The notes: generated from the sequence alone by a model not told the origin. 64,000 nucleotides of DNA from Didymodactylos carnosus (GCA_905250885.1 CAJNOQ010000056.1:1-64000); one strand, 5' to 3'. Shown: positions 1-11,963, counted from the first letter of the stretch. Program-made: numbers and translations.

Positions 1-121
1 CAAAATCAGTCGAACACACTTTTTTTAACATTAATCCTCCATACAATGGAAGTTAACTTCCATTGTATGGAGGATTAATGTTAAAAAAAGTGTGTTCGAC
101 TGATTTTGGCCAGGGGGATAT
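1..121. repeat. Perfect palindrome, right part of a hairpin element
   Basis: Bases 1-54 are the exact reverse complement of 55-108, with no spacer (centre AGTT|AACT). The right arm continues to about 121 with GGCCAGGGGGATA, whose partner would lie left of the window, so the element is probably cut by the window edge. It resembles a terminal-inverted-repeat MITE reduced to two arms. The exact symmetry means either recent origin or an assembly foldback. No coding potential. Confidence 0.85.
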
Positions 122-966
122 ACATATACTTTATGTATATACTCGAATAAAACAAATAGTATTGAAATATTACATAGTCTTTCTTCCATAACTGCTTTTT
201 CGCATCCAATATATAAAAAATAAACAGACAGTAAAATATAAAATTTCTGTTTAACTTGGTACTTTCGAGTTTGTTAATGTATATTCTACACTTCAACTTT
301 ATTCAACAATTAATTAAATATGAGGTTCACATTTTCGTCGGTTTGTTTGTTGTTAAAGTTTTTCGGATTCACTATTGACTCGTGACAGTAGTAAGTCTTT
401 GCTATCTGAACTAGGCCATAAAAATATACGATACGTACAGTCACCATATAAATAAATTACTCTTAGACAGTTCTACTAAGAAAAATAGCTTGTTTGAGTT
501 AAAAGATGCGTGTGCCCACACGACGGCTGGATCTGCCACTGGTTGACAAATTAATATCTGGTTCATCGAACGCTAATCAATCAGAATAATGCAGAAAATA
601 TACGACGATATTAATAGTAGTAAAATCGTTCAACCAAACGCACACCTGAATTGATTTAGAAATGGATGATGCATCGCATACAGTTAGTATTGACAATATC
701 ATTCGTAAAATGTTCAAGTAAATTCTCCATCGGCATATATCCTACAAATAAGTAGAAGACAATGCTATGTTTTTATCTGGCTGCTATTCAACTCGATTTT
801 GCATAAAAAATTTATTGATTTAAATTTGTTGGATAATGATTTATTTAGATATGAATCCGTATATATTATGATGCACAGAATGATTAATTAAGGGACTACA
901 AATTAGTCATTCCAAAATATCCAATAACTATCGAAATGTGCCCATATCATCGGCAGAAAAAAAATA

Positions 967-1212
967 AAGTTAATTTAGAGTTGCTGAAAAGTGCGTTTGC
1001 GTATTCAGTATACTCGATAACTCAATAGATTTTCTATTTTTGATGAGAGGTACTATCAAAAGTTTAGGAAAAGTATTGTAACTAATATTATTTTCACATG
1101 GAAATGTTTTTTTCGCCGTTTTGTTTGAAAATTTTTTTTAAACTTTTGATAGTACCCCTCGTCAAAAATGGGGAAAATCTTCTGGGTTATCGAGTGTACT
1201 GAAAATGAACTT
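967..1212. mobile_element. TA-flanked MITE, copy 1
   Basis: Starts AAGTTAATTTAGAG and ends with AAATGAACTT, flanked on both sides by TA, as in Tc1/mariner-type insertion. Internal arms with CTATTTTTGATGAGAGGTAC and its near-complement (CCCTCGTCAAAAATGG) form a long imperfect hairpin. A second copy at 34391-34661 shares the same order of segments: the GTATTCAG-type box, CTCGATAA, the hairpin arms, then CGAGTGTACTGAA. About 246 bp with no coding capacity. The family assignment rests on TIR and TA flanks only. Confidence 0.8.
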
Positions 1213-1659
1213 TATTTTTTTCTTCACGTTGACATTACTTTTGTATAGGAGAGAGGGGAGAGAGTATCATGACGTCTGTACCATTTCAACCATCTTGTAA
1301 CATTAATAGGATATTTTATATAAACCGTTTATCGAATTACAAATTTACTCGGAAATCTATCGTTCAACTCAACCATTTGAATATCTAGATTAAGGTAAAA
1401 CGGTCCTATGTTTTTCGAATAATATAAACAAGTGATAGATACTAATTGTTCAATCATAGCTATTCTCTTTTCCTTCACTTGTTCTACTAACAAAACAATA
1501 TGTGGGAGGATCAGTCCCTGTCCCGCTGAAATGATTGCTTTTTTTAGAGTAGGAGAAATCTTGTGCACTATCGTTTCTGCAGTGAATTCTTGAGTATGAC
1601 ATTCTCGTAACATAATGTTTGAAGAGTATTTTGTTAACAACAGTATTTTTCAGAGCTAA

Positions 1660-2090
1660 ACTAAAAAGATTTCAACTGTAAAGACCACTAATAGATTTAA
1701 AACTGTTTTTTGAAAGTTAAAAGTTGAGAAGACTTCTAAAAAAGTTGATATATTTAAAACTCTAGTTATAACTGTGAACTCGAGTTGATCGATATAACTG
1801 CGGTTGAACGAGTTACAACTCCAAATGGATAGAGTGATAACTATTCCAACTCCCGTTATAATTGCATCAGTTTTAGTAATGACTACCAACTCAAAATAAA
1901 ATTATAAAGGCTCATTTCAGTTTGTATTACAGTTACAGTTCTAACTAAAGTTGAAATAGTTATAGCTCTCCCTACCGCAGTTATATCAATCAACACTATC
2001 ACCGTGCTTAATAGTTATAACTATTGTACTAAAATTTAAATTAGTTATAACTAATTTCAACTCCAACTAGTTAATTTTAAACCCATCAGT
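1660..2090. repeat. Tract rich in AGTTATAACT-like motifs
   Basis: The palindromic decamer AGTTATAACT and close variants, and CAACTC/GAGTTG, recur many times. The tract has a segment (GAAAGTTAAAAGTTGAG near 1717) nearly identical to one at about 55632, where a similar motif tract follows. The edges carry a weak inverted match around GTAAAGACCACT and AGTGGTAAAGAC. It looks like a degenerate foldback or satellite-derived element. Boundaries are approximate. Confidence 0.45.
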
Positions 2091-3207
2091 GGTAAAGACT
2101 AAACAAAACTGCAAACAAAAGAGAAAGAAACTTTTATCTGATTTGAATATAACACTCTAATAGTTTATAGTGAAGTGCGCATAAATACTCTGCATACAAA
2201 CATACATCACAGAGAATCAGTTTTACTTGATGATGAATCATGCAACATAAAAATTATTGCTTATTGAGAATTATTTTAATTATCGTTTGTGTGTGTATAA
2301 GTTATATCAAAAATAGAATATGGATATAATAGAAAATAAATGGCACTATTTCTAATATATCTAATCTAATTTTCGACTGCAGAAAGGGGAATATCCGAAG
2401 CAAACACATCGATTCGATGAACTATTGATAGAAAAGTGTGCGGCTCCAAGTTATGCATTTCTTGACTATGGAACGTTTTTAAAAGATCAGTTTTCCTAAA
2501 AGTATGACTGTCCCCGAACTAGAGCTAAAGCTATAGTTGCGAGATAAGGTAAAAAGAAGTTTAATTTGTACTATGACACATATTTCTATTTTATCAGGCG
2601 AAAGAGAACAACTGTCAGATATTTCTTAAAAAATAACATCAAGGTCAAAAGATTTTAACAATTTCATTTCATAAGAATTCTAATGAAAACCGATATTATA
2701 ATTAATAGAATATATGTATGCATTCTCTTCTTCTGACAACTTAAATGTTTTTTCCGATCAGCATCATTTGTTAATGGACTTTTCTTTTTTTTTCTTTTTA
2801 AAGTCATAAAATGTGATGTACTAGATACAGAGATAATTTAGTGAACATGCATAGAAAAAAAAATGCTAATTATTTTTTTTCAGACCATACCATTTTCTCT
2901 AGGGTAATAGATAAAAATTACATAGATACATTAGATTTTATATATCGTGTTCAAAAATATGAACAATGCAACACAAAAAAAAAAAAATAATAATAATAAT
3001 AAAACATAAACTAGCGGAAAACAGATAGAAAGAGAAGATGAGAAAATATTTTATTCTAATTCTGATCATGTCAATATTCATTGATCGCAATAATAATAAA
3101 TTGGCATCAATTTCATCGTTTGCTTCTACGACTAGACTTGTTATTTTTTTAAACTATAAATAAGTAAGTTGATTTTTTCATATTCTATTAGGAACTTTTA
3201 TAGTCAT

Positions 3208-3370
3208 TGACATTATTAGAATAAAAATTTTAAAACCAATGCGGCTATCATGTTAAGAATTTTAATAAAAACTTTATTAAAATTCTTAACATGATAGTCG
3301 CATTGGTTTTAAAATTTTTATTCTTAACTTTGCCCATAAACTCGAAAAACATTATTGACATTATTAGAAG
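3208..3370. repeat. Near-perfect palindrome between 16-bp direct repeats
   Basis: Arms of about 50 bp (about 3218-3268 and 3272-3322) are reverse complements with a single clear mismatch (CGG versus CGA context) and a spacer of about 3 bp. The 16-mer ATTGACATTATTAGAA occurs on the left at about 3207-3222 and again on the right at about 3354-3369, in direct orientation. A target-site duplication or a local duplication is possible. No coding content. Confidence 0.75.
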
Positions 3371-4720
3371 AAGTATGACTTTTGTACATCAACTGGGTAT
3401 TACTAATAACTTATCTGTTTGCTTTAAAAATTTGATTTTTGGAAAACTTCTTATTATATTATTCACTTTATTATTAAAAAATTGTAATTTAAAATGAACA
3501 GTATATCATTTTAGAGGCTAAAACTTTGACTATGTTGATTTTTTTCTCAAAAACAAAAAAAACACAGAACATTTGCTAAATTTTTTGTTTATTTCTGAAC
3601 TATAGTAGAAACATGTCTAGCTTGTTTCTTGCTCTAATTGGACGGTTTTTTTTTTTAATTAAAAAACAAACTTCTTATTTTAACAGTTTGAACACATTTC
3701 GATTAAAAATTCTAAATATTTTATAGAAAAGTGATAATAAGTTTTCATTTTCTCTTAAAAATTTCCCTATCAAAAACGTCTCGCTATTTCTATAGATGTA
3801 TACAAATGATAAACTATTGTCTTGTTCAAGATTTTTCTATTTATTTTTGACATATTTTTTTTTTTCTTCTACATTCTTTATGATTTAGTTCATCTGCCCT
3901 CTGTTGATATAATTCTATATTAGTTCTCGTCATCATTGATGTAATCAAATTAATTTAGAACAAACCACTTTAATGTACATTGAGAGATAGATAGAATAGA
4001 ATAGAAAGAAAAACAGACATAGACAAAAAAAAAAATGGTTTTTATTTGTTTTGTTTTTTATGGTAAACAAATGACAAATTTTCAAGCTGTCTCTTTTTTT
4101 TTGTTATTTGATCAAGATTTTCTTTATGTAAATATTCGTTATTGCTCCATAACCCCCAAGATCTTTAAAGAAAAAGAAAACATTAGAATAGCAGGAAATA
4201 TAGGATGAAAACAAAAGTAATAGAGCCACTCATTTGTAGACTAGATCTCATCATATTAAAATCGCACCATGAGCATCATATACTAATGAGTACCATTCTA
4301 TATAAGATATATTCAATAGTTGAAACAAGAATGGTTAACTCATCTACTTATTCCTTATGGAAAAAAAACCTCGATGATCCTATATATTTTTGAATATAAA
4401 ATAATTGAACAATTTTAATCATTATAAATAATATAGAATAAGAACATTCAAATTTTAACTATGAATAATAATAAAGTATGTCTTGAAGATTTTAAACATT
4501 ATTCACTATGAAACAATTAGATAAATAATCTAAATAGTTTAAATCCCGTTGTTCATAAGAAAAATAGTACAATTAAAAATGTCTATGTCGAATGAATGTT
4601 GATTAATACACTCACTCACAGACAATTCGGAAATTGTTAATTAGTAACTAACAACAATATTTAGCCTATTATTTTGAGTATATCCATAATAATTGAGAAT
4701 AAAACTTGTGAATGACCGTT

Positions 4721-4755
4721 TTTTTCTTCTTCTTCTTCTTTTTTCTTCTTCTTCA
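4721..4755. repeat. TTC microsatellite
   Basis: Interrupted (TTC)n pyrimidine tract in a gene-free region. Confidence 0.85.
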
Positions 4756-5211
4756 AATGAATGTCTCTTACTCTTTCTTAACCACAAGATACAATAGTTC
4801 ATTAAAAATTAAATAGAAGACTTTTTTAAGGCTAATAAAATAATTTTAGAAGAAAATAGTCGATTTTATCTGTTTTTTAGCATAACTTCTGATGAATGGA
4901 AAAATAACAACAGGGAGATGAACTCGGTTGACATTGTGAACAATTTTTTTTAAAGCGAATTAAACTGACATAACATACTCTTGAAATATTTTCGATATTT
5001 CTTTTGATACTTACTGTAGATATTTATTTCACTCAATTTAAAATATAGTTATTTATTTATTTTTTTTGCTTTTACATTTTTTTTGTCCGTTGGTACAAAA
5101 AAGAATCTGTTTTAGGTAAATATAAAATAATGTAGTTTTTTATTTTTTAATTCTATGGGGATCAAAATTTTCTCATAGAGACGAATTAATTTTTAGACTC
5201 TGTAAACGTTG

Positions 5212-5233
5212 CACACACACACACACACACACA
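5212..5233. repeat. CA/AC microsatellite
   Basis: Uninterrupted (CA)11 dinucleotide run in gene-free sequence. Confidence 0.95.
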
Positions 5234-5601
5234 TTTTATACATAATACAATCTTTCATTTATCATATCGAATGTCTATTCCTCATGAGTAGTGAGCATAA
5301 AAAAGAAAAAAAGAAAACGAATTTTTAAATGCTCAATAAAGGTAAAAATCAGAATTAAATCTGGAGAAAAAGATAACAGAAAACGAATTTCTATTATTGA
5401 AAGTTGAATTTTTGTTAATACTTAAAACATTAGAAAGTTTTATGACATTCTAAAATTATTAGAATGAAAAACATTCGTTCTAATTTTAAAGTATTTCTTT
5501 TTGTTTTTATTTTTACTTCTCTACTATCCAGAAATGAGTTTTACTATAATCAGTTAGACTAGTAATTTTTTTTCTTCTTCTCTGCACCGTATGTCTATTA
5601 A

Positions 5602-5629
5602 CAGAGAGAGAGAGAGAGAAAGAGAGAAA
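5602..5629. repeat. AG microsatellite
   Basis: (AG)n purine tract with two AAA interruptions. Confidence 0.9.
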
Positions 5630-6720
5630 GTTACGATATTATATTATTACATAAAACAATGTAGCTTTCTATTTTTTTGTTCTTCTTTCACTTTAATCTA
5701 TTTTGCTCAAAATATAATTGCAAAGAAGAAGATGAAACACAAAATTGCTGAATTTTTAGATACACTTGAAAAATAAAAAAGCATTTCTACAGATTTCTGT
5801 AAATGAAAAAGAATTTCTCATCCTGTTCTACTCTATATTGAAGATTGTTTGGGTTCTTTTCTTCACCAACAAAAAAAAAAAAAAAAAAAAAACTATATAA
5901 AGAAGAAAAGTCTGTATTACCCATGCCATGTATCTCAGACAACCGGACATATGAGAAAAAGAAAAGTAGTCGAAGTAAAATTGCGTAAAAAAAAAACCAA
6001 CAAAAAAAAAAAATTTTTTGAACGTCATAGTTAATAGTATATATCTTTAATTTATGATATAAAAATTATTTATATGCATGAAAAAGTTAACATTAAGAGA
6101 AATTTTCTATTTTTATATATCTATGTCCATATACTATTACTCAACAATAAATAATTTTGTTCACATGTCTAACTAATGTATCATATTAAAAGAAGAAAAA
6201 AAAATCGAATTAAATTTTTTGTTTTTTTTTGTTTTTTTCAAGTCAAGAAAGAGATTATTTTTATATGAAAGAATAAAAAAAATTTCTTTTACTAACAAAT
6301 TTTTCCGAAAAACATCATAAACTCTTTCTTTATCTATTTTTAATTTCTTCTATAAAATATACAGTATACTTTGAAGTACTCATTATACACAGTAGTAGGT
6401 GAATTAACTGTATGTCGATCTCCTTACAGAGTTAAGTGATACTAGAGGAAAAATCTGGAGTATTCAAAGTGATATATAATCATTATTTTTATATGAACAT
6501 AGGTTTTTATTTATTTAAACTTCTTTTAGCATGCTTGTGAGAAAGTATCGAAAATAGTCTCACTTTTTCTTTGAAGATTTTGAATATTTTTTTACAATTT
6601 CAAATTTTAATGTCGTAAAACGGTATCTTTTTCTCTGAACGAATTATCAAATATCATATTTTTGTTTCATTTTATCTCTCGTTTTCGCTAAACTCAAGTA
6701 ATGAACAAGTCTACGTTCTT

Positions 6721-6731
6721 ATTTATTTTAG
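6721..6731 (+). promoter_or_regulatory. 3' splice site just upstream of a start codon
   Basis: ATTTATTTTAG lies 19 nt before the ATG of the ankyrin-repeat gene. It has the pyrimidine/T-rich form of the internal acceptors of this window. It could receive a trans-spliced leader or end a 5'UTR intron. The same arrangement recurs at six other loci here. Confidence 0.55.
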
Positions 6732-6750
6732 ATTTTCATTTATATGTACA

Positions 6751-9573
6751 ATGTATGATGATAATAAAATTGACGAGGACAATACGAGTGACTTACCCGA
6801 TCCTAATATGTATCTACAAATATTAATTAAAACATCTAAAATAGATCAAAAACGTTTTGAAAATGAAATTGATCATTTACTTGAATTATCACGTACCCAT
6901 GATATGAAATTGTGTACAAATATCATTTTAGAGGCTTATAAATACGATCATTTTGATATATTAGAAACATTATTAGAGAGAGAAGCATATTATTCGGGTA
7001 TTCCAGGTTTAACAGGCTTACATGCAGCATCCGGTTATAGTCTCTCAAAAATTGTCAAATATTTATTAGAGAAAAAACGCGTTGATCCAAATATTGAATG
7101 TACATTTGTTAAAAATGATCAATTAGCAGGTAAAAAGTCATATTTATGTTGTAGTAAAAATTAAAAATTCAATCTTTACTAGTACATATTAAATACATAT
7201 GCCTACATATGTGATAAAATATGGATTTTTATTAGTTAATGCTCAGAAAAGGCACCTTTACTTTACAAAGTATGAAAATAAGATAATAACATGCAATGGG
7301 GTGTTTCTAAACATAAAAGTGGGTGAAAAAACAAAATACTGCTAGAGAATATGACATTAGGACTGTTTTCTTAGTCATTAACACCATTGCTCTTGGTTTT
7401 TGTTGTTTTTCATTCACTTTCATATCTGAAAATGCCCCGTTGTATGTTATAATCTTATTTTCACACTTTGTAAAGTAGAAGTGCCTTTTCTGAACATTAA
7501 CTAATAAAAATCCATATTTCATTAGATATGTAGGCATGTGCATTTCACTGAATTTCAAGTTTCACTCAATATAGAGGATAAAAATCATTTTTGAAATATT
7601 AATACAGCGAAATTGTATAGGTATTACTCCGTTACATTTTGCATGTGGGATTGGTCCAGAATATCTTGTACAAGAAACAACAGAAACTGTTCATTATTTA
7701 TTACAATTCGGTGCTAATGTTCAGAAAACAACATCACGTCTTGATTCAGCTTTACATTGGGCATCCAAATTCGCAAATGAAGATGTTGTACGTTTACTAT
7801 TAGACTATAAAGCCGACGTTAACGCAATCAATTGTCTCGAATATTCACCATTATCAGGTAGTTGATCACTTGATGTTAACATTTTTTTATTTTTAAAATA
7901 ATATATTTTCAGAAGCATGTTTTTATGGAAATTTTGATATATGCCGTTTATTAGTCCAATACGGTGCAAATGTTAATGTGAAACAATGTGACGATCGTTC
8001 TCCCTTACATCTTGTTGCACGTGGTAAACAAAAATCTTTATTTTAACATTAACTCATCGATATTTATCATTTCTATTTATTTAAAGGTTTATTGAGTGAA
8101 CATGATGCAATACGGACAAATTACAATTCTATAATTGTTAAAAAATTAAGTGATCGTCTAGAAATTGTTAAATTTCTTCATGAAAATGGTGCAATATTAA
8201 ATTGTTATGATAAAGATGGTCTTACACCATTAATGTATGCATGTTCAAGTGGTAATTATCCACTTGTACAATATCTTGTTAAACAATGTACAAATTCAAA
8301 TTCAAATATGATTAATGAACGGTCAAAAACAGGTGAAACATGTTTAATGTATGCAATAGAATCGGGCAATTTAGATACAATTCAGTTACTACTAAATAAT
8401 CATGTCAGTATTAATGATCAACATGAACCATCGTATTTAACAGCGGCATGTTTTTATGGTTATCCAGATATTGTCAAAATATTTGTCGATCTCGGATTAG
8501 ATGTAAATGAATTTGGTAAGTGCATCATACACTTGTAAAGTCTATCATTAGTTCTGAAAGGGATATGCAGTATTACAATCATCCTCTTCATTTTCTAGGT
8601 CAAAGTGTTGATGGTGTTATTTTTAATCCAATTTATGCTTGTTGCCATTCAGGCTCAGATAAATGTCTAGAATTATTATTAGATGCTAATGCTAAAATTG
8701 ATTGGCAAACGAGTCAAGGTAAACAAAGATGACAAAAAAGTTTTAATTACACAGTTAATAAACATTATCTGATAGCTCTTATTATGAGTGCTTTAACATG
8801 TCACATAGTTTCTTTTATGTTTAGGTACAACTTGTTTACATGCAGCTTGTTATTCGGATAAAGCATCTATAAAATTAGTCCAATTATTATCTGATTATGC
8901 ACAATCAAAATCAATACCGTTTGATTTAAATTTATCAACAGTATCAGGTGAAACCCCGTTATTAATGGCAATCGAACGAAATGATTATGATCTAAGTGAA
9001 TATTTATTGAGCAGAGGAGCTAATCCAAATATGTCAAACAGAGATGGTTGTTATCCACTCCATTTAGCTTGTTATAACGGTCGACCGGATATTGTACTTC
9101 TATTGTTATCGTATAATGCTGATATTGAGTATTCAAATGCAAATTATCCACATCCATTAGTTATTACAACATATAAACGTGATCTATTATGTTCAAAAAT
9201 TTTAATTGAATCAACAAAATGTTCTGATCATTCTGTACATGATGCATTAATCGAAGCATTAGAAAAAAGTTTTGATGATTTAGTGACTGAAATAATTGAT
9301 ATTCGACCCTATTTAATACCGGATGATTTAAAAGATAAAATAACGTTAACATTAACAGAAGATAAATTAAATCGAATGAATTTAAATGATAATGATGACG
9401 ATGATGGTGATGATGATGGTGATGGTAATGGTGATGATGATGATGATGATGATGATGATAATGATACTGAAGAGCAACAGAATGATGTAGAACAAGAAGA
9501 TGAAAGTAAATATGAACTGTCTACCAATGATATTAGTAACAACATTAGAAAGCGTCCACAAACAATGGATTAA
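6751..9573 (+). CDS. Ankyrin-repeat protein, six exons
   Basis: Exons 6751-7129, 7621-7857, 7913-8023, 8087-8515, 8599-8718 and 8825-9573 join in frame to 674 residues ending in TAA. All five introns are phase 1 and GT-AG. The protein is a run of ankyrin repeats, with TPLH-type cores such as GITPLHFACG, RSPLHLVARG, GLTPLMYACS, GETPLLMAIE and GCYPLHLACY. The N-terminal ~75 residues are non-repeat and acidic. The C-terminus (about residues 600-674) is extremely acidic, with Asp runs encoded by a GAT/GATGGT tract at about 9397-9462. No SOCS box, kinase or membrane segment was recognised, so the partner is unknown. Ankyrin repeats are protein-binding scaffolds in general. The ATG was chosen because it is the first in frame, 19 nt after a splice acceptor. 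A poly(A) signal lies 18 nt after the stop. Confidence 0.88.
7195..7545. repeat. Long inverted-repeat (foldback) element in intron 1
   Basis: About 140-150 bp arms (about 7195-7340 and 7400-7545) are imperfect reverse complements. For example TATGGATTTTTATTAGTTAA on the left is matched by its complement on the right, as are the AGAAAAGGCAC and CTTTACAAAG boxes, around a loop of about 60-100 bp. It makes up most of intron 1 of the ankyrin-repeat gene. It is non-coding and resembles a non-autonomous DNA transposon. Family unknown. Confidence 0.85.
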
Positions 9574-9591
9574 CTGAATAATCAATTATAT

Positions 9592-9597
9592 AATAAA
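9592..9597 (+). terminator. Poly(A) signal AATAAA
   Basis: Canonical hexamer 18 nt after the ankyrin-repeat gene stop codon, in the expected orientation. The 3'UTR must be very short if it is used. Confidence 0.6.
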
Positions 9598-11615
9598 ATG
9601 ATTGTACGAATGAATTCCACATTTCTCACTGCCATGCAGTCATAAAAATATGATGTTTTTCTAACAGTCAATAGTAGATCACATTTTCAATGTAGTCATC
9701 TTGTACAACATTTTCAAATCTAAACCTCCAGAGTAGAGCAATACTATGAGTTATACTGCCTGTCAAACTCATCCTAATCACATGTTCAACGTGTTGACTG
9801 TATCTTCATTTTTTTTTCTCCTCAATATTCTACATTTTTATTTTATCACACTAAACACTCACTATTCAACAATCAACTTTTAAATAAAACAAGTCAAATG
9901 TTCTGCATTTTTAGTCAAAATTCATTTTGTTTGTTTTTTTACATTGTTTTTATGTTTTAACTTTTTTCTTGTTGCATTTTGTTTACACTGTTGTTGTTTT
10001 TATGTTTAAAATTTTAACATAGTATAAAGGATAATGTCAAAAACAAAAAAATAATACCAGTATCTGTTGTGAATATTTTTACTTTTGAATAAGTTAAAAA
10101 ATCCACAATTATCATAGAAAATATATGTATACTACTTAAATAAAAAAATGAATCCCTTTAAAAACAGTATAAATTGAATAATAAAATGTAGATCTTATCC
10201 TAAGTTTGTCCTATAAAAAACAAACACTCTCTTAAGATCACAGAGACATAAAAATTTTTATAAATTTAATATACTTTGATAATTTTATGTAAACAAGAAT
10301 TTGAAGCATTTTCTAACCGAATCTAAAATATTAAAATCCCCACAAACCAATAACTCAGTCATTTCTTTTTTAACATATTGATAACAGCTTTATCATTCAA
10401 GCAACAATGTATCGTAGACAATAAACCATTTTAATAACTCTTATGTTTTCTATAAATTCCTCTGAGCTTTTAAAATCTTGAATATAGCCGTGAAACAGGT
10501 TCTTTAATTGGGCAATCAGGACATCCTGGCACTGGGCAATATCTGAAAAAAGAATTTGATAGCTTTTTGACCGCAAGTTTTTATAAGATTTGGTAGTTAA
10601 ATATAGAATAAGATCATAGGTTTTCCGCGGTTCGGGTATTGTGTCGGATTTCTTGCGAGTCCCAGGACGGGCACCCGTTGACTATTGGTAGCCTTGAAAA
10701 CGGATGGACTATAGGTAATTGATCATGCTGAGTCTTGTGACAATATTTGCTTTTAGAAAAAGTTCTAAAAGTCTACCGAAAAGTGAGTTTTACGAAAATT
10801 TGGATTTTCAAGCTGGTTTCAGCTATTAAAAAATTCACTTTTCACTCAATAAACATCGGAACGAGTTCAGACCTTCAGAATATAGAGTATTTAAGCTATT
10901 CTAGCCTCTTTTTGCGCCTGCGCTTAAAAAATGCGCATAAAAAATGTTTACATAAAAGTCTAATTTGGCTATAAATGACATCCATATCAACGTTCACTTA
11001 CTTAAATATCATGATTAATAATTTGTAAAGCATATTTGCGAAGTGAATGTATCAGTGATTATAAAAATAATTTTTTATAGCTCTCAATTAAACTATCATT
11101 ATATTGTCAAATGATTCAGTTATAAATAATGTTGTTATCTATATATCTTAGTAATTCCTAAAACACACAAATTCATTATAAAAATTGATCTTTTGTATAC
11201 TATTCTGATATAAATGGAGAATCTAAATTGAAGGTATTTATTAAAAACTTTTTAAACAAATATCTTTAAGACTTATCATAAACATTATGAATAGGCCAAT
11301 CTTCAGGAATAAACAATCTTATTGGTGGGTTTAATCATTTCCATTCTGTTCAGCCACTAAAATATATGTTGTAAAATATATATGATCTAATAGCCTAATC
11401 GATAAGCAAGATGTTTTAATTTTTTAATACCACATAAACTTAAGACTACCTCAATAATTTTTACTAATTTAGTGATTTTAGGGTATTAAATTGTAAAATC
11501 ACATACATTCTTAAAAAATACACATATTTTTAATATATTTAATTTATAGATAATTCAATTCCAAAATATATTTAAATAAGCGGATTTATTTGATTCCAGC
11601 TGTTTTGCTTCTTAG
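9598..11615. other. Gene-poor stretch with one exon-like piece
   Basis: No complete gene is visible. The only coding-like signal is a minus-strand terminal-exon-like segment at 10470-10542, annotated separately. The rest is AT-rich sequence with a slightly GC-richer patch at about 10620-10720 that I could not assign. Confidence 0.5.
10470..10542 (-). pseudogene. Isolated Cys-rich terminal-exon-like fragment
   Basis: Read on the minus strand, a good acceptor (TTCTTTTTTCAG) is followed by an open frame reading YCPVPGCPDCPIKEPVSRLY, three more residues and TAA. The spacing of four Cys in 10 residues looks selected, but no partner exons were found on either side. It could be the last exon of a lost gene or a coincidence. 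Unidentified. Confidence 0.3.
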
Positions 11616-11963
11616 GGTACTTGTAAATACAACGAATGTGATGAGAAGAGTTATACAAGTCTTGGCTCTGATAAGTGAATTTTTGTGATGCTTGCTAAAA
11701 ATCGTGGCATCGAGGCCTTTTCCAAAAGTGAAGTTCTGACACATCTTGGCGTGCGTTTTGAACCTGTTTTAAAAATTTCTGAACCTGTTTCTTCTGGCCA
11801 GGAGCTTCTCAGTCGAACAGTGCTTATTCATCTTAACAAACCTGAAGATAAGTTTATATTCATTATCAGTGCGATTCGAAAACTCTTCAAAGCCGTGGAT
11901 GGACTCATTTCTCCTGACAACATCGATCTTCCTTCCAATCACGAGCTTTATACAGAAGAGTGA
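11616..11963 (+). pseudogene. Fragment resembling RNA polymerase I second-largest subunit
   Basis: Following an acceptor-like CTTCTTAG, the open frame 11685-11963 encodes a stretch with SKSEVLTHLGVRFEPVL, LLSRTVLIHLNKPEDKF and IRKLFKAVDG followed by SPDNID. In RNA polymerase I subunit 2 (POLR1B/RPA135) the region before the lobe domain has the same layout: a LxYLGxRF box, a VHL...DKF box, then (I/T)RKL.....G....DNPDS. The upstream 69 bases read CDEKSYTSLGSDK in another frame and then a stop, so the piece is frameshifted. No continuation to the rest of the ~1,100-residue subunit is visible. It is an isolated broken copy of about 10% of the protein. The functional gene must lie elsewhere. Homology was judged by eye. 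Confidence 0.55.

Larger units (their letters stand above)
122..6731. other. Gene-free AT-rich region
   Basis: No supported exon on either strand. The short open frames here lack family resemblance, lie in poly-A/T or simple-sequence stretches, or lie inside repeats. The region contains a MITE (967-1212), a tract rich in AGTTATAACT-like motifs (about 1660-2090), a near-perfect palindrome (3216-3327) and several microsatellites, annotated separately. It may include the upstream region of the ankyrin-repeat gene. Confidence 0.6.

Noticed and set aside
5828-6034. Overlapping open frames on both strands
   Set aside because: Created by poly-A/poly-T runs; Lys/Phe homopolymer products with no family resemblance.
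9164-9585. Minus-strand frames opposite the last ankyrin exon
   Set aside because: Shadows of the GAT-repeat coding exon (poly-Ser or poly-Ile products).
10620-10720. GC-richer patch considered as a tRNA-like or Pol III gene (TTCGGGTA-like box)
   Set aside because: No cloverleaf with paired acceptor, D, anticodon and T arms could be laid out.
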